This document shows positions 1 through 8,357 of a DNA stretch of 47,705 nt, piece after piece; the stretch's first letter is position 1; each line of letters begins with the position of its first letter. A program made the position numbers and the translations under genes. Source of the stretch: Kiritimatiellia bacterium (GTDB lineage Bacteria; Verrucomicrobiota; Kiritimatiellia; RFP12; UBA1067); the NCBI GenBank assembly GCA_027858965.1, contig JAQIBS010000205.1:1-47705 (forward strand), read 5' to 3'. The notes below the pieces were generated by a model. That model searched no databases and was not told the DNA's origin. It saw only the letters and a program-made list of their open reading frames with translations.

Positions 1-175
1 TTCTGTGTTTTCAGGTTGCGATAGTGTTCGCTTAATCTGGTTTTGCTTTTTCATGCAACTAGAGTACACGGTGTTAAGTGTTTTGTCCAGCACTTATTTA
101 AGGGTAAAGGGCAGGGCTATGGCCGTAACAAACACGAACGTCCAACATCCAACGTCGAACTAGTGGTAGCGCATC
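1..175. other. left edge, 3' flank of first gene
   Basis: No gene is supported here. The stretch lies downstream of the stop codon of the minus-strand gene that ends at 176. It holds a four-unit heptamer array at 134-161, listed separately. I see no complete promoter or terminator. Whatever gene lies to the left is outside the window. Confidence 0.5.
134..161. repeat. degenerate heptamer array, 4 units
   Basis: Four consecutive 7-mers read ACGAACG, TCCAACA, TCCAACG, TCGAACT. The array sits 14 bases beyond the stop codon of the minus-strand gene at 176. The word CCAA(C/T)A also occurs in the arrays at 15902-15922 and, inverted, at 16043-16084, so these belong to one loose word family. Confidence 0.6.
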
Positions 176-2194
176 TTATTCGTTCAACGCTTTAATGCTA
201 ATGAGAGCGTATCCTTTGAAAGCGGGAAGCTCAATGACACCGCCATTTGCTTTGGATGGTTTTATGGTTAGCGGTGTTGCCGGGCTCTCTTCCATGGGTG
301 CTGCAAAGGTGCATTTGGTGGAGGGACCGGGTTTTTTCGAAAAAATTATACGGGACCCTTTTTTGACAGGTTCGTCTGCATAGTTGACCAGGTGAATGAA
401 TGTGGTGTTGCCACTCTGCTTTAGTTCTGCAAGGGTTGTCTCGGGAACCTGAATGTCGAAAGCTGGCTGCCACAACTTGCTGATATCCTTCAACAGTTGT
501 TTTCCCCCGTCGGTTGGAGCGGCCACCTTAATGGTCCAGCCTGTGCTTTTAATTGGAGCTGTGTCGACTTTAACCCTGCATACAGTGGTGTCGCAACCAG
601 CAAGTGCTTTGGTCAGCGGGTTTTCCTTGCGCTGGTAATACAATGAGTTATATTCCCCTGATGCTCCGGTTACAATCAAACGTCCTCCTTTTTTTGCGTA
701 TTTAATAAGGGCATCTATCTCGCTCTCTGAAAGACAGCGCTGATCGCATACCAGCAGGACTTTGCATTCTGATGGTATCTCTAGTGGCTTTTCAGCCGAG
801 GTGGGAAGGAGACCGTAAGACAGGTGATTCCGCAGCAGGATCTCCTCTGCACTGAGAACTGCCCGGTAAGCCTTTTCCGAGAACATCATTGACTCACGGG
901 AATAAAGCAACTGCAGGGGAGCGTAAGTCGGCGCGGCGAAACTTTTGTAATTCTCGGTGAGCGTTTTGTTGAAACGTTGGAGCAGGGGGCGACGGAAGGC
1001 TACAAGCTTGGGGGAGACCATCTGTCGGTCAGCTTTCATTACGGTCCGGTCGGTAGGGATGCCACCGAAGACTGCATCTTCCATGAGCGGGAGGAGATAT
1101 TTAGATTCCGCTGCGTCCGAGATGCCGGCATCTTCATCGCAGAGAGCAAGGATGGGGGTGTTGAGTGCAGTTGCGAGTTTCATCTCCCGCACCCGGTTGA
1201 TGATGCATCCGTTGCTGACACCGGGTGCATTGCCGGACTGAGATAAGAAGATGTCGAAGCACTCTTTGAGGTCGGGTACATTCAGTGCATTGCCGCCTGC
1301 CATGTCTGACCGGCGGATATTGCAGATGTTGGCGGCGACAATCGCTGTGGGCTTGCAGCTCTTGGCGTAGAGATAGAGTCTGCGATAGAGCGCCGTGTGT
1401 CGTTCGCTTCTGAAGTTCAACCACTCCTGAGAGATCGGATCCTGTCGTTCGCCGTATTTTGTTCGGCGCACGGGTGGTGTCACATGTTTCACTGTCGGTA
1501 TACCGAAACGTTCCTCCGGGTCTGGCTCTTTTGCCAGCCATTCACGGAACAGGGCGGTACAGCGCGGACAGTGACACTCCGCTGCGGCGGCGTTGTCAAA
1601 CATGATGCCATCAAAACCGCCCTCGGTGAGCGCAATTCTGATGACCTTTTTAAGGTAGGCTTCAAATTCCGGTGTATTGGCGCATGGCAGCCAGCGGTAG
1701 TAGGCGTTGCCGTGATAGGTGTATTTTTTTCCGTTCTCATCAACTGCGGCCCAGCTTTCGAGATCAGGAATTTCTTCCAGCATGGTTTCATAGTAGAGTG
1801 TGGAGAATTGAATGTAAGCCAGTACGCGGATATCATGTTTGTGACAATTGTCAACAAATCGCTTAACATTGGGAAAGTCGCGTGATTCGAACTCCCAGCC
1901 CATGCCTTTGTAAAAACGGCTGTGCAGCATGTTGAGACCGAGATCCTGCATCAGTTCAGGACAGGCCTCGCTGTCAAACCAGTTATGCCATTCCTGTAGC
2001 CACAGGGCGCTGCCCTCGATCCCTCCGGTAAGCCGTTTTCCGCCACGGCGATACATGGAGATCGGCTCGTGATTGCCGAATGTCCAGCGGCAGCTCAGTG
2101 GATCAATATCTACTTTTACAGAAGAATCTTTTTCGGCATAGGTCATAGATGCTATGCACCCCAACAGGATGGCACCCAGAATACGATAATTCAT
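176..2194 (-). CDS. secreted glycoside-hydrolase-like TIM-barrel protein
   Basis: 672 residues with a signal peptide (about 1-20, ending MTYA). Residues about 60-350 read as a (beta/alpha)8 barrel of the hypothetical glycosyl hydrolase / GH42-like type, with GFDGIMFDN at 193-201 at a barrel-strand end and CHCPRC at 207-212, a cysteine cluster seen in related barrels that may bind metal. Residues about 460-545 (containing KVLLVCDQR and GGRLIVTG) resemble the GATase-like trimerisation domain of GH42 beta-galactosidases. A beta-sandwich tail follows. The start is supported by AAGGAG seven bases before ATG. It is followed on the same strand by nothing in the window, and the GH18-like lipoprotein gene lies 42 bases upstream, so the two are probably co-transcribed. 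The substrate cannot be read from sequence. The glycosidase fold is fairly secure, the family number is not. Confidence 0.7.
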   Translation of the reverse strand: MNYRILGAILLGCIASMTYAEKDSSVKVDIDPLSCRWTFGNHEPISMYRRGGKRLTGGIEGSALWLQEWHNWFDSEACPELMQDLGLNMLHSRFYKGMGWEFESRDFPNVKRFVDNCHKHDIRVLAYIQFSTLYYETMLEEIPDLESWAAVDENGKKYTYHGNAYYRWLPCANTPEFEAYLKKVIRIALTEGGFDGIMFDNAAAAECHCPRCTALFREWLAKEPDPEERFGIPTVKHVTPPVRRTKYGERQDPISQEWLNFRSERHTALYRRLYLYAKSCKPTAIVAANICNIRRSDMAGGNALNVPDLKECFDIFLSQSGNAPGVSNGCIINRVREMKLATALNTPILALCDEDAGISDAAESKYLLPLMEDAVFGGIPTDRTVMKADRQMVSPKLVAFRRPLLQRFNKTLTENYKSFAAPTYAPLQLLYSRESMMFSEKAYRAVLSAEEILLRNHLSYGLLPTSAEKPLEIPSECKVLLVCDQRCLSESEIDALIKYAKKGGRLIVTGASGEYNSLYYQRKENPLTKALAGCDTTVCRVKVDTAPIKSTGWTIKVAAPTDGGKQLLKDISKLWQPAFDIQVPETTLAELKQSGNTTFIHLVNYADEPVKKGSRIIFSKKPGPSTKCTFAAPMEESPATPLTIKPSKANGGVIELPAFKGYALISIKALNE

Positions 2195-2236
2195 ATGAAA
2201 TCTCCTTTGTTATTATGAAAGAATAAATGATTAAAT

Positions 2237-3154
2237 TTAAGGTGCCTTGATCTTGGCAATAGTACTCCATGTTGCTTTAGTTCTCCATGCTGGACTTTTC
2301 AACTGGGCATCCCATATTGCCAGCCCCATGGTTCCATCGTAGGCCAGCCATTTCAGGTGAGTGATGGCTGGTCTGTTCTGCCATGCTTCCTCAAATGAGG
2401 GCACTCCTATAGCCACCTTGGATGCATGTCTTCCGGCTGCGGCTTTGATATGGCGGTATGATCGCCAACCGGCAGCGCCTGCCCCTGTTTCAGAGTAACC
2501 CATAACATGCAGAGCATCTACATAAGGGAGAATCTGCGGCCACCAGCTCTGATTGGGTACGCCCCATTTGTAGGCAAAGCTGTCCACTGTGAGCTCCCGG
2601 TTCTCAGCATGAAGCCGTTGTGACAGCTCTACAATAAATCTGATATAGGCAGCCTTTGATGCACCCTGATTTCCCTTGCCTTCAAAATCGATATCAACTC
2701 CATGAAGATTAAGCCGCCGGCATTCCTTCACCAGTGCGTGAACCAATCTGCTGCGATGAGCGCCAAAGGCTGACTTTGCCAGATTCCAGTTCCATTCGGA
2801 TGAGCTTCCATTGTAGATGCAGAGCATAACACGGATGCCATGGGCCTCTCCCCATCGCTGGAAGTTCAGGACTGTCGAGTCGTTAATAGCTCCAAATTTA
2901 GTGACATACTTAACCCCGCCCGAAGCTGTAGGATTCCAGAATTGTAGGCCGAGATGGGTTATTCCATGCTTCATGCCGATACCATTGTAGGACTCATTCA
3001 GACGTTTGCTGCAATCTTTTATCGCATAGGGGGGCACCCATGTCATTACGCGGCCCTTTTTTGATGCTCTCGGTGTACTGTAAGTACATGCGGGCAGAAA
3101 GCACAGTAGTGATAAAAGTGTGAATCTGCATAATATGTTAACAATTAATTTCAT
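2237..3154 (-). CDS. GH18-like lipoprotein (chitinase/ENGase-like barrel)
   Basis: 305 residues. The N-terminus is a lipoprotein signal with lipobox LPAC and Cys23, so the protein should be anchored to a membrane. The fold is a GH18-type barrel: the strand-4 motif is HGVDIDFE at 151-158, which matches the family pattern DGxDxDxE with the catalytic acid Glu158 and both downstream aspartates, but the first acidic position is His151 rather than Asp. Other GH18-like stretches are HVMGYSETGAG and a terminal SPAW. At about 300 residues it is a compact single-domain enzyme. Possible substrates are GlcNAc-containing chains or N-glycan cores. The retained glutamate argues for an active hydrolase, but the family also contains binding-only members. 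The Shine-Dalgarno signal is weak (GAGG 13 bases upstream). Confidence 0.75.
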   Translation of the reverse strand: MKLIVNILCRFTLLSLLCFLPACTYSTPRASKKGRVMTWVPPYAIKDCSKRLNESYNGIGMKHGITHLGLQFWNPTASGGVKYVTKFGAINDSTVLNFQRWGEAHGIRVMLCIYNGSSSEWNWNLAKSAFGAHRSRLVHALVKECRRLNLHGVDIDFEGKGNQGASKAAYIRFIVELSQRLHAENRELTVDSFAYKWGVPNQSWWPQILPYVDALHVMGYSETGAGAAGWRSYRHIKAAAGRHASKVAIGVPSFEEAWQNRPAITHLKWLAYDGTMGLAIWDAQLKSPAWRTKATWSTIAKIKAP

Positions 3155-3619
3155 ATGCTGAAATATACCTCAATTGAGTTCTGTAACGCAACGATTATAT
3201 GGGAGCATCTGGATGTGCTTATACTTGCCCTGAAATGGCTATTCACCTGAGCTCCGGGCGGAGTTCGGGGCAGGACTGTCCTTGTTTTTTCAGGCGATAG
3301 CCGTCCCCGCGAAGCTCTTTAACCCATAATCTCCAAGGCAAGGGGGTACAGGGTTAAGCGGACTTTGATTTTTGAGGCGACAGCCGTCCCCGCGAAGCTC
3401 TTTAACCCATAATCTTCAAGGCAAGGGGGTGCAGGGTTAAGCGGACTTTGATTTTTGAGGCGACAGCCGTCCCCGCGAAGCTCTTTAACCCATAATCTCC
3501 AAGGCAAGGGGGTGCAGGGTTAAGCGGACTTTGATTTTTGAGGCGATAGCCGTCCCCGCAAAGCGGGGCAAAAAGCTCCTCCGCGAACCCTGTACCCCCT
3601 TGCCGCCGCCCTCCTTGCA
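3155..3619. other. gene-free gap carrying the 83-bp repeat
   Basis: 465 bases between the GH18-like gene and the stop codon of the large LamG protein. Short open frames here arise only from the repeat units and change frame with each unit, because 83 is not a multiple of three. I do not call any gene. Promoter elements for the GH18-like gene should lie near 3160-3240, but I see no convincing -10/-35 pair. Confidence 0.6.
3292..3540. repeat. 83-bp tandem repeat, three full copies
   Basis: Three head-to-tail copies occupy 3292-3374, 3375-3457 and 3458-3540. They differ at only a few bases, for example gataG/gacaG and TACAGGG/TGCAGGG. A fourth copy starts at 3541 and breaks off at 3559 inside a small hairpin (CCCCGC at 3554-3559 pairing with GCGGGG at 3563-3568). 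Beyond it, 3586-3604 is an exact 19-base inverted copy of 3337-3355 in unit 1. The array sits directly downstream of the LamG protein stop codon, so it is probably transcribed as 3' untranslated RNA. Confidence 0.85.
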
Positions 3620-6600
3620 CTATCGTACAATAATCAGCGTGCCCCAGTAGTTGTAGCTGACGAAGCGTTCATTCTCAGCCTGCGTCATGTAGGTTGCCTT
3701 GATCCAGTCTGCGCTACGCGGGACGGTTTCGAGGCGCACTTCATCAAGTATGCCGCTGAAGGTCTTGGTCGCATCAGCTGTATCGGCTGCATGACCGAAG
3801 GTCAGCGCTTCTTCTGTTGGCAAGTTCCGGGCGAGTGAATCGGGAATGGTTGTTACAGCCGCTCCGTTGCCATAGACCTGAACACTCTGGTCTGACGGAT
3901 CGGTGACAATAGCGTAATGTGTCCAGGCACCGGTTGTTGGTGTCTTCTGGTCTGCAGCGTCGGTGCCGGCTACCTGAAGTTTGCCATTTGCGTTGTTAAA
4001 CGATGCAAAAGGTGTTCCGTTTGTGCCAGCCAGTACCGTTGCTTCGTTTGCTACCGGAGTCTGTTGCTTGCTCCAGAATGAGAAGGTCTGTGGCGTATCT
4101 TCGAGTTGTGTGCGTGAACGCCCTAGCTGGGTTGAACCGTTCCATTTCAGTGCCTCACCTGCAAAGGCGTTTGTTGAAACAGGGGAGCCCTGCCCCAGCA
4201 GTACTGCGCCGTTCTGTGCATCGGAAGCATCCGCCAGCAACAGGTGGTCCGTGCCGGTGAAATGCCAAACCCCGTTAAACTCAGATGACCACACATCGCT
4301 GTTGGAAGTATCTGTAGGAATGGCATAGCGTTTTGAAAGATAGGCTTCCACACGCTGGCGTTCGGTATCGGAGAGTGCTCGGTTATAGACCAGCACTTCG
4401 GCCAGATCTCCATCCAGCGGAAGATCAAGGGTGCTGTCTGCTGTACCTGCTCCGTAGTAGAAAACGCTGTTTTCAGCGCCTCCGTCTGGCCCCCATGCTG
4501 CATAATTGGAATCATCCTGACTCAGGTTGACTCCATTGACGAAGAATCGTGAGGAGATCCCATTGCATATCATGGTTTTGATTGATGGAACATTTTCCTG
4601 ACATGGCAGAAGCTGTGAAACTGTGCCGCTTGACTGATATTTAATGCTGCCATCTGCAATGCTCAGCTTGCTGACGCTGTTGCATCCTTGCAGGATTACG
4701 CGTTCACCGGCGTTTGTGGCACTTGTGCTGCTGACAGCAAAGATGGAGTAGGTGCTTCCAATGGGAGTTGCGGAACTTTTCAGGCTGTCGTATTCACCGG
4801 TCACGGCATCGAAACGCAGTGCCGGTTTTCCGTTGAAGGAACTGGAAACGAGTTCCGGTTGCCGGGTTGTATCACTTTGATAGGCATGCATAGACCCAAC
4901 AATTCCTATCTGGTTCTCGCACTTGGAAACACGCGATGTCGAACCATCAAGTACATCTGCATTTACGTAATCGCCACGGAACCACTGACTCAGACCAACT
5001 GACGGCACGCGGTGAGCAGAGAGTGAGTCATATTTGAGTGCCAGATAGCGCTCTACCTGCTGTCGTTCTGCAGATGTAAGGGAACGGTCATAGGTGATCA
5101 GCTCAAGTACATCACCATCCCAGCCGTCGCCGCTGTGACCGCCAGTTCCCATGCCCAGAAAATTGGGTCCGCCAGGTTCGGATACAGGGTCGGATGCAAA
5201 TCCGTTCAGGCAGAATATGGAATTTGTGCCATCACTGTTTACCGATGCTACAAAAGGAGAGCCGGGAGTCGGGCGAAGATTCAGTTCGGCTATGTAAGTA
5301 TAGTAGCTTGGTGGTCTATAAACCCAGCTGCGGAAATAACCTGAACCTTCAGTTGCAATGCCCCAGTTGTAACCGCTGGATCCCTGGACGATACGTCGCC
5401 ACCCAAATCCCTGAGCTCCGACATGGGTTCCTGCCACAATTATAGTGTGGGGTCCGTTTGTTGAGCTCCATGTTCCATATAGTCCGTCTTTGTCGCCTGA
5501 TGCATCAAAGCGTACACCTGGATGGTTGTTGGCAGCATCAGCAGTCCATGTCGGCTGCTTGCTTGTATAAGTCTGATAGGCATCGTATCCGTTGCCGGAC
5601 TGATCCTCCCAGGAAGATACATAACCTGATGCGTTTGTGATGACACCTTCGGCTGCATGCAGCCAGAGACCGCAATCAGGCAGGTCGGTAGGAATAAATG
5701 GATTTGCATCGGCTGCCTGTTCCGGATTGTTCCAACGCGCTGTGATCTCCGTGCTGCTTGTGAGAGCCGGGATCTTAACCCATATATGTGATTCTCCGCT
5801 TATGTTCCATGTTTCAATCTCATGCGAGAGGGAGGCTCCATTTGCATCGGTAAATATCAGGTCTGTGCCCTCTGCTTCGCAGTCGGAGTAATGGAAGCGG
5901 TTGTTGCCGCAACCCTCCCACAGTTTGATCAGTGCGGGGAAGTTTGTCAGTGTGGATGTTCCCTGATATCCCTTGAAGCGGATTAGCATGGATTTGCTCC
6001 AGTCACCCAGATCAGGTGGTGGAGATTTGTGTAGAATAACAGCATTGCCTTCGACTGCTGCGGTGTATGTGCATGGACCGCTGATCTCCCAGCCGGAGAG
6101 GTCGGTTACGCCGCCCAGAGATGTGGCTTCCAGTATTTTAAGTGTCTGCGGACATGTTTCAGCTGAATTCGCCTGAATCTCTACAGACATGAATCCGGGA
6201 AGAGGGATTTCGGCGTTAAATTTGATCAAGTCGTTGGTTTCGCTGTTCACCTGGCAGACTATGCGTACACCGTCGAGTCCTGCCTGATTATTGTAGGTGA
6301 GACAGCCGACCCCTCCATTAACCGCAGGATCACCGGGTGAAATAGTGGCTCCGGGATATTGCAGGGCTGACTCACTTGAGGAGACCAGTCCGGTTCCTCC
6401 TATGGTTCCACCTGAATTTACAACAAGGCGTCCTGATCCGGGACATCCTGATGCTGTGCCGCTGATCAGTGCTGTGCCTCCATCTTCGATTGTGCAGCTG
6501 CCGGTGAATGTGCCGGTCTGTGTGAATTCCCATGTTCCGCTCTGAACTCTTATATAAAGGGGGTTGCTTGAGCTGGGGCCATTTGCAATTGTGTTGTTAA

Positions 6601-8134
6601 GGGTGTTGACAGCAGAGGATGATGATCTTAAATAAACAACAGCTGCTGTCCAGCCTCCGTCCGGCCTGTCGGCTGCAGACCATGCACCTCTGAAGGTCAT
6701 GCCTGCATCGGATGAACTGGCATTTTCAATGGCACAGTTGCGTACAAACTCAAATGGACGGTCTGTAGAGGCTGTTTCGGTTCCGATATAGCGGAGTCCA
6801 TCATAATTGCTGTTCCGACAGTTGCCGATAAGAATGGTTGCATCGTCGCCGGATGCCGCTCCTAAAGAACTGGATTCTCCCGCATCTGCAAGGCCGGTGA
6901 TCTCTGCGGTTCCTCCCATAAGTTTAACTGCGCCTGTAAAGGTGTTTGTCGGAGAGGATATTGCAAGTGTTCCTTTGGAATTGGCACCATATCCCATCAG
7001 AAGGTCGCCGGCACCTGAGAGTAACCCGGAAAGAGTCAGGCGGTTGTTATCATTGACAGTGAAAGCGTGTGTGCCGGCTGGAAGTATTGTATTCATTGCC
7101 CAGGTTGCAGAACCCGATGGATTGCAGAAAATTCCATTGTTGAGGGTTACAGGATTGCCGGAGAAGTTCCAGGAGTGATCCCATATCATTACGCTGTCGA
7201 TAGTCAGTCCGGTAAGATCATTGATCGATGTTGTCTTGAGGTTGGTGTTGAAGGCCAACATCGGGTTGGCTGGCATAGTCTGCTTCCAGTTACTGCTGTC
7301 GCTCCAGTTGCTGCTGGCTCCCTGCCCATTCCATTCAGGTCCGTTAAAACCTTCATCTGTTACGCTGTAGCGTGTGGCCAGATAGTTCTCCACCTGTTCT
7401 CTCTCTATTGATGAGAGCGCACGATCGTAGACGATGACCTCTGAGATCTCCGAGTTGCTGGGGTCTTTGGAAGGAGAACCGTCGCCACCGATTGTCAGAC
7501 GTCCGGGAGGAGTTTTATTTGCGGCATTTCCTGTAAGATCATGTCCATCCACATAAAAGCGTTGTTCGCTCATGTTGTTAACAGCGGCCATGGTATAGGT
7601 GCGGTTGTGCTGGAAGGAAGATTTGAGCTTTGTAGGCATTCCGCTGACCTCGCCGCTGTCTCCGTGCATATAAAAGGTGCCGGGTCTGTACGTTCCAAGA
7701 AACCAGTTTTTGTCGCGTGAGGGCAGTATCCGACGCCAGGCTGAGATGCCGCGTTCTCCGGCACCGATTATGCGCGTCACGATAAAGACGGAAAAGGAGT
7801 TTGTTAACTGGTTGTCGGTCAACAAGCCTGCGGAATAATCATAGTTATAGTATCTTTCATCGAAATATATGGTTGGATGCCCGTTCGGCCCGTTTTCGAC
7901 ATAGAGCGGTTGGCGGTTGGTGTTGGTTTGATAGGCATGGTTGCCGTTTCCTGAGATATCGTTCCATTGTGTGATACGACCTGTTTCGCTGTTAGTCTGG
8001 ATGTTGCCCGCATCCGCCTGCAGCCACATAACGCACTCTGTCAGGTTGGTTGGCTCAAATGCACTGGCTGGTGTAATCAACAGGGTCAGAAGTGTCAGTG
8101 GACAGATAAATTTAAACGCATAAACTCTTTTCAT
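3620..8134 (-). CDS. giant secreted LamG / autotransporter-repeat / DUF2341 surface protein
   Basis: About 1504 residues with a signal peptide (cleavage near PASA). Domains in order: a LamG/concanavalin-like module at about 30-260; a parallel beta-strand region at about 270-700 with passenger-type repeats (LSGLLSGAGDL, GTLAISSPTNTFTG); a DUF2341 domain at about 710-820; LamG modules at about 830-1035 and 1040-1265; and a LamG_3-type module at about 1270-1500. The first three LamG modules each end in a signature like YDRALSxxERxxVExYLxxxY. The C-terminus (YWGTLIIVR) carries no LPXTG or PEP-CTERM signal. I chose ATG at 8134 because AGGAG lies eight bases upstream; the GTG start at 8143 would overlap that ribosome site. 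It is likely a cell-surface or secreted carbohydrate-binding or adhesive protein, and no catalytic motif was recognised. Confidence 0.85.
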   Translation of the reverse strand: MKRVYAFKFICPLTLLTLLITPASAFEPTNLTECVMWLQADAGNIQTNSETGRITQWNDISGNGNHAYQTNTNRQPLYVENGPNGHPTIYFDERYYNYDYSAGLLTDNQLTNSFSVFIVTRIIGAGERGISAWRRILPSRDKNWFLGTYRPGTFYMHGDSGEVSGMPTKLKSSFQHNRTYTMAAVNNMSEQRFYVDGHDLTGNAANKTPPGRLTIGGDGSPSKDPSNSEISEVIVYDRALSSIEREQVENYLATRYSVTDEGFNGPEWNGQGASSNWSDSSNWKQTMPANPMLAFNTNLKTTSINDLTGLTIDSVMIWDHSWNFSGNPVTLNNGIFCNPSGSATWAMNTILPAGTHAFTVNDNNRLTLSGLLSGAGDLLMGYGANSKGTLAISSPTNTFTGAVKLMGGTAEITGLADAGESSSLGAASGDDATILIGNCRNSNYDGLRYIGTETASTDRPFEFVRNCAIENASSSDAGMTFRGAWSAADRPDGGWTAAVVYLRSSSSAVNTLNNTIANGPSSSNPLYIRVQSGTWEFTQTGTFTGSCTIEDGGTALISGTASGCPGSGRLVVNSGGTIGGTGLVSSSESALQYPGATISPGDPAVNGGVGCLTYNNQAGLDGVRIVCQVNSETNDLIKFNAEIPLPGFMSVEIQANSAETCPQTLKILEATSLGGVTDLSGWEISGPCTYTAAVEGNAVILHKSPPPDLGDWSKSMLIRFKGYQGTSTLTNFPALIKLWEGCGNNRFHYSDCEAEGTDLIFTDANGASLSHEIETWNISGESHIWVKIPALTSSTEITARWNNPEQAADANPFIPTDLPDCGLWLHAAEGVITNASGYVSSWEDQSGNGYDAYQTYTSKQPTWTADAANNHPGVRFDASGDKDGLYGTWSSTNGPHTIIVAGTHVGAQGFGWRRIVQGSSGYNWGIATEGSGYFRSWVYRPPSYYTYIAELNLRPTPGSPFVASVNSDGTNSIFCLNGFASDPVSEPGGPNFLGMGTGGHSGDGWDGDVLELITYDRSLTSAERQQVERYLALKYDSLSAHRVPSVGLSQWFRGDYVNADVLDGSTSRVSKCENQIGIVGSMHAYQSDTTRQPELVSSSFNGKPALRFDAVTGEYDSLKSSATPIGSTYSIFAVSSTSATNAGERVILQGCNSVSKLSIADGSIKYQSSGTVSQLLPCQENVPSIKTMICNGISSRFFVNGVNLSQDDSNYAAWGPDGGAENSVFYYGAGTADSTLDLPLDGDLAEVLVYNRALSDTERQRVEAYLSKRYAIPTDTSNSDVWSSEFNGVWHFTGTDHLLLADASDAQNGAVLLGQGSPVSTNAFAGEALKWNGSTQLGRSRTQLEDTPQTFSFWSKQQTPVANEATVLAGTNGTPFASFNNANGKLQVAGTDAADQKTPTTGAWTHYAIVTDPSDQSVQVYGNGAAVTTIPDSLARNLPTEEALTFGHAADTADATKTFSGILDEVRLETVPRSADWIKATYMTQAENERFVSYNYWGTLIIVR

Positions 8135-8284
8135 AATACTCACTCCTGCTTAATAATGTCACATCACTACATTGATTAATGTACATGGTGACTGCTAAGT
8201 TTGTCAAGAGAGAAGAGTTGTTTTCTGGTGTTTCATCTGTTTTCTAATCGGGATGAGGGGTGTCCCGAAGAAGGTTTTTGCTGC

Positions 8285-8320
8285 ATTGCGTAAAATGCAG
8301 TATTATTTTTGCGCAATCGG
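8285..8320. promoter_or_regulatory. operator copy 1 for XylR-like regulator 1
   Basis: A 36-bp element: ATTGCGTAA, an 11-base core AATGCAGTATT-like stretch, then TTGCGCAAT and CGG. It matches 32 of 36 positions of the element at 11991-12026. The two outer arms form an inverted repeat with one mismatch. It ends 22 bases before the extended -10 at 8343-8351, the same spacing as at the second copy. The regulator gene between the two copies is the natural candidate to bind them (inference). Confidence 0.75.
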
Positions 8321-8342
8321 CAATGCGAAAAATTATTTTTTG

Positions 8343-8351
8343 TGCTACATT
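8343..8351 (+). promoter_or_regulatory. extended -10 promoter element
   Basis: TG-C-TACATT fits an extended -10 (TGnTATAAT). No -35 hexamer is visible 17 bases upstream, as expected for an activator-dependent promoter with the operator abutting the -35 position. Transcription would start about seven bases later, at or within a base or two of the ATG at 8358, which predicts a leaderless transcript. Confidence 0.45.
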
Positions 8352-8357
8352 TGTACT

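Noticed and set aside
3292-3540. 83-bp repeat read as protein-coding (62- and 72-residue frames)
   Set aside because: Unit length is not a multiple of three, so frames change at each unit; no ribosome site and no known domain.
8135-8143. GTG start for the giant LamG protein
   Set aside because: The GTG is part of the AGGAGTG that serves as ribosome site for the ATG at 8134.
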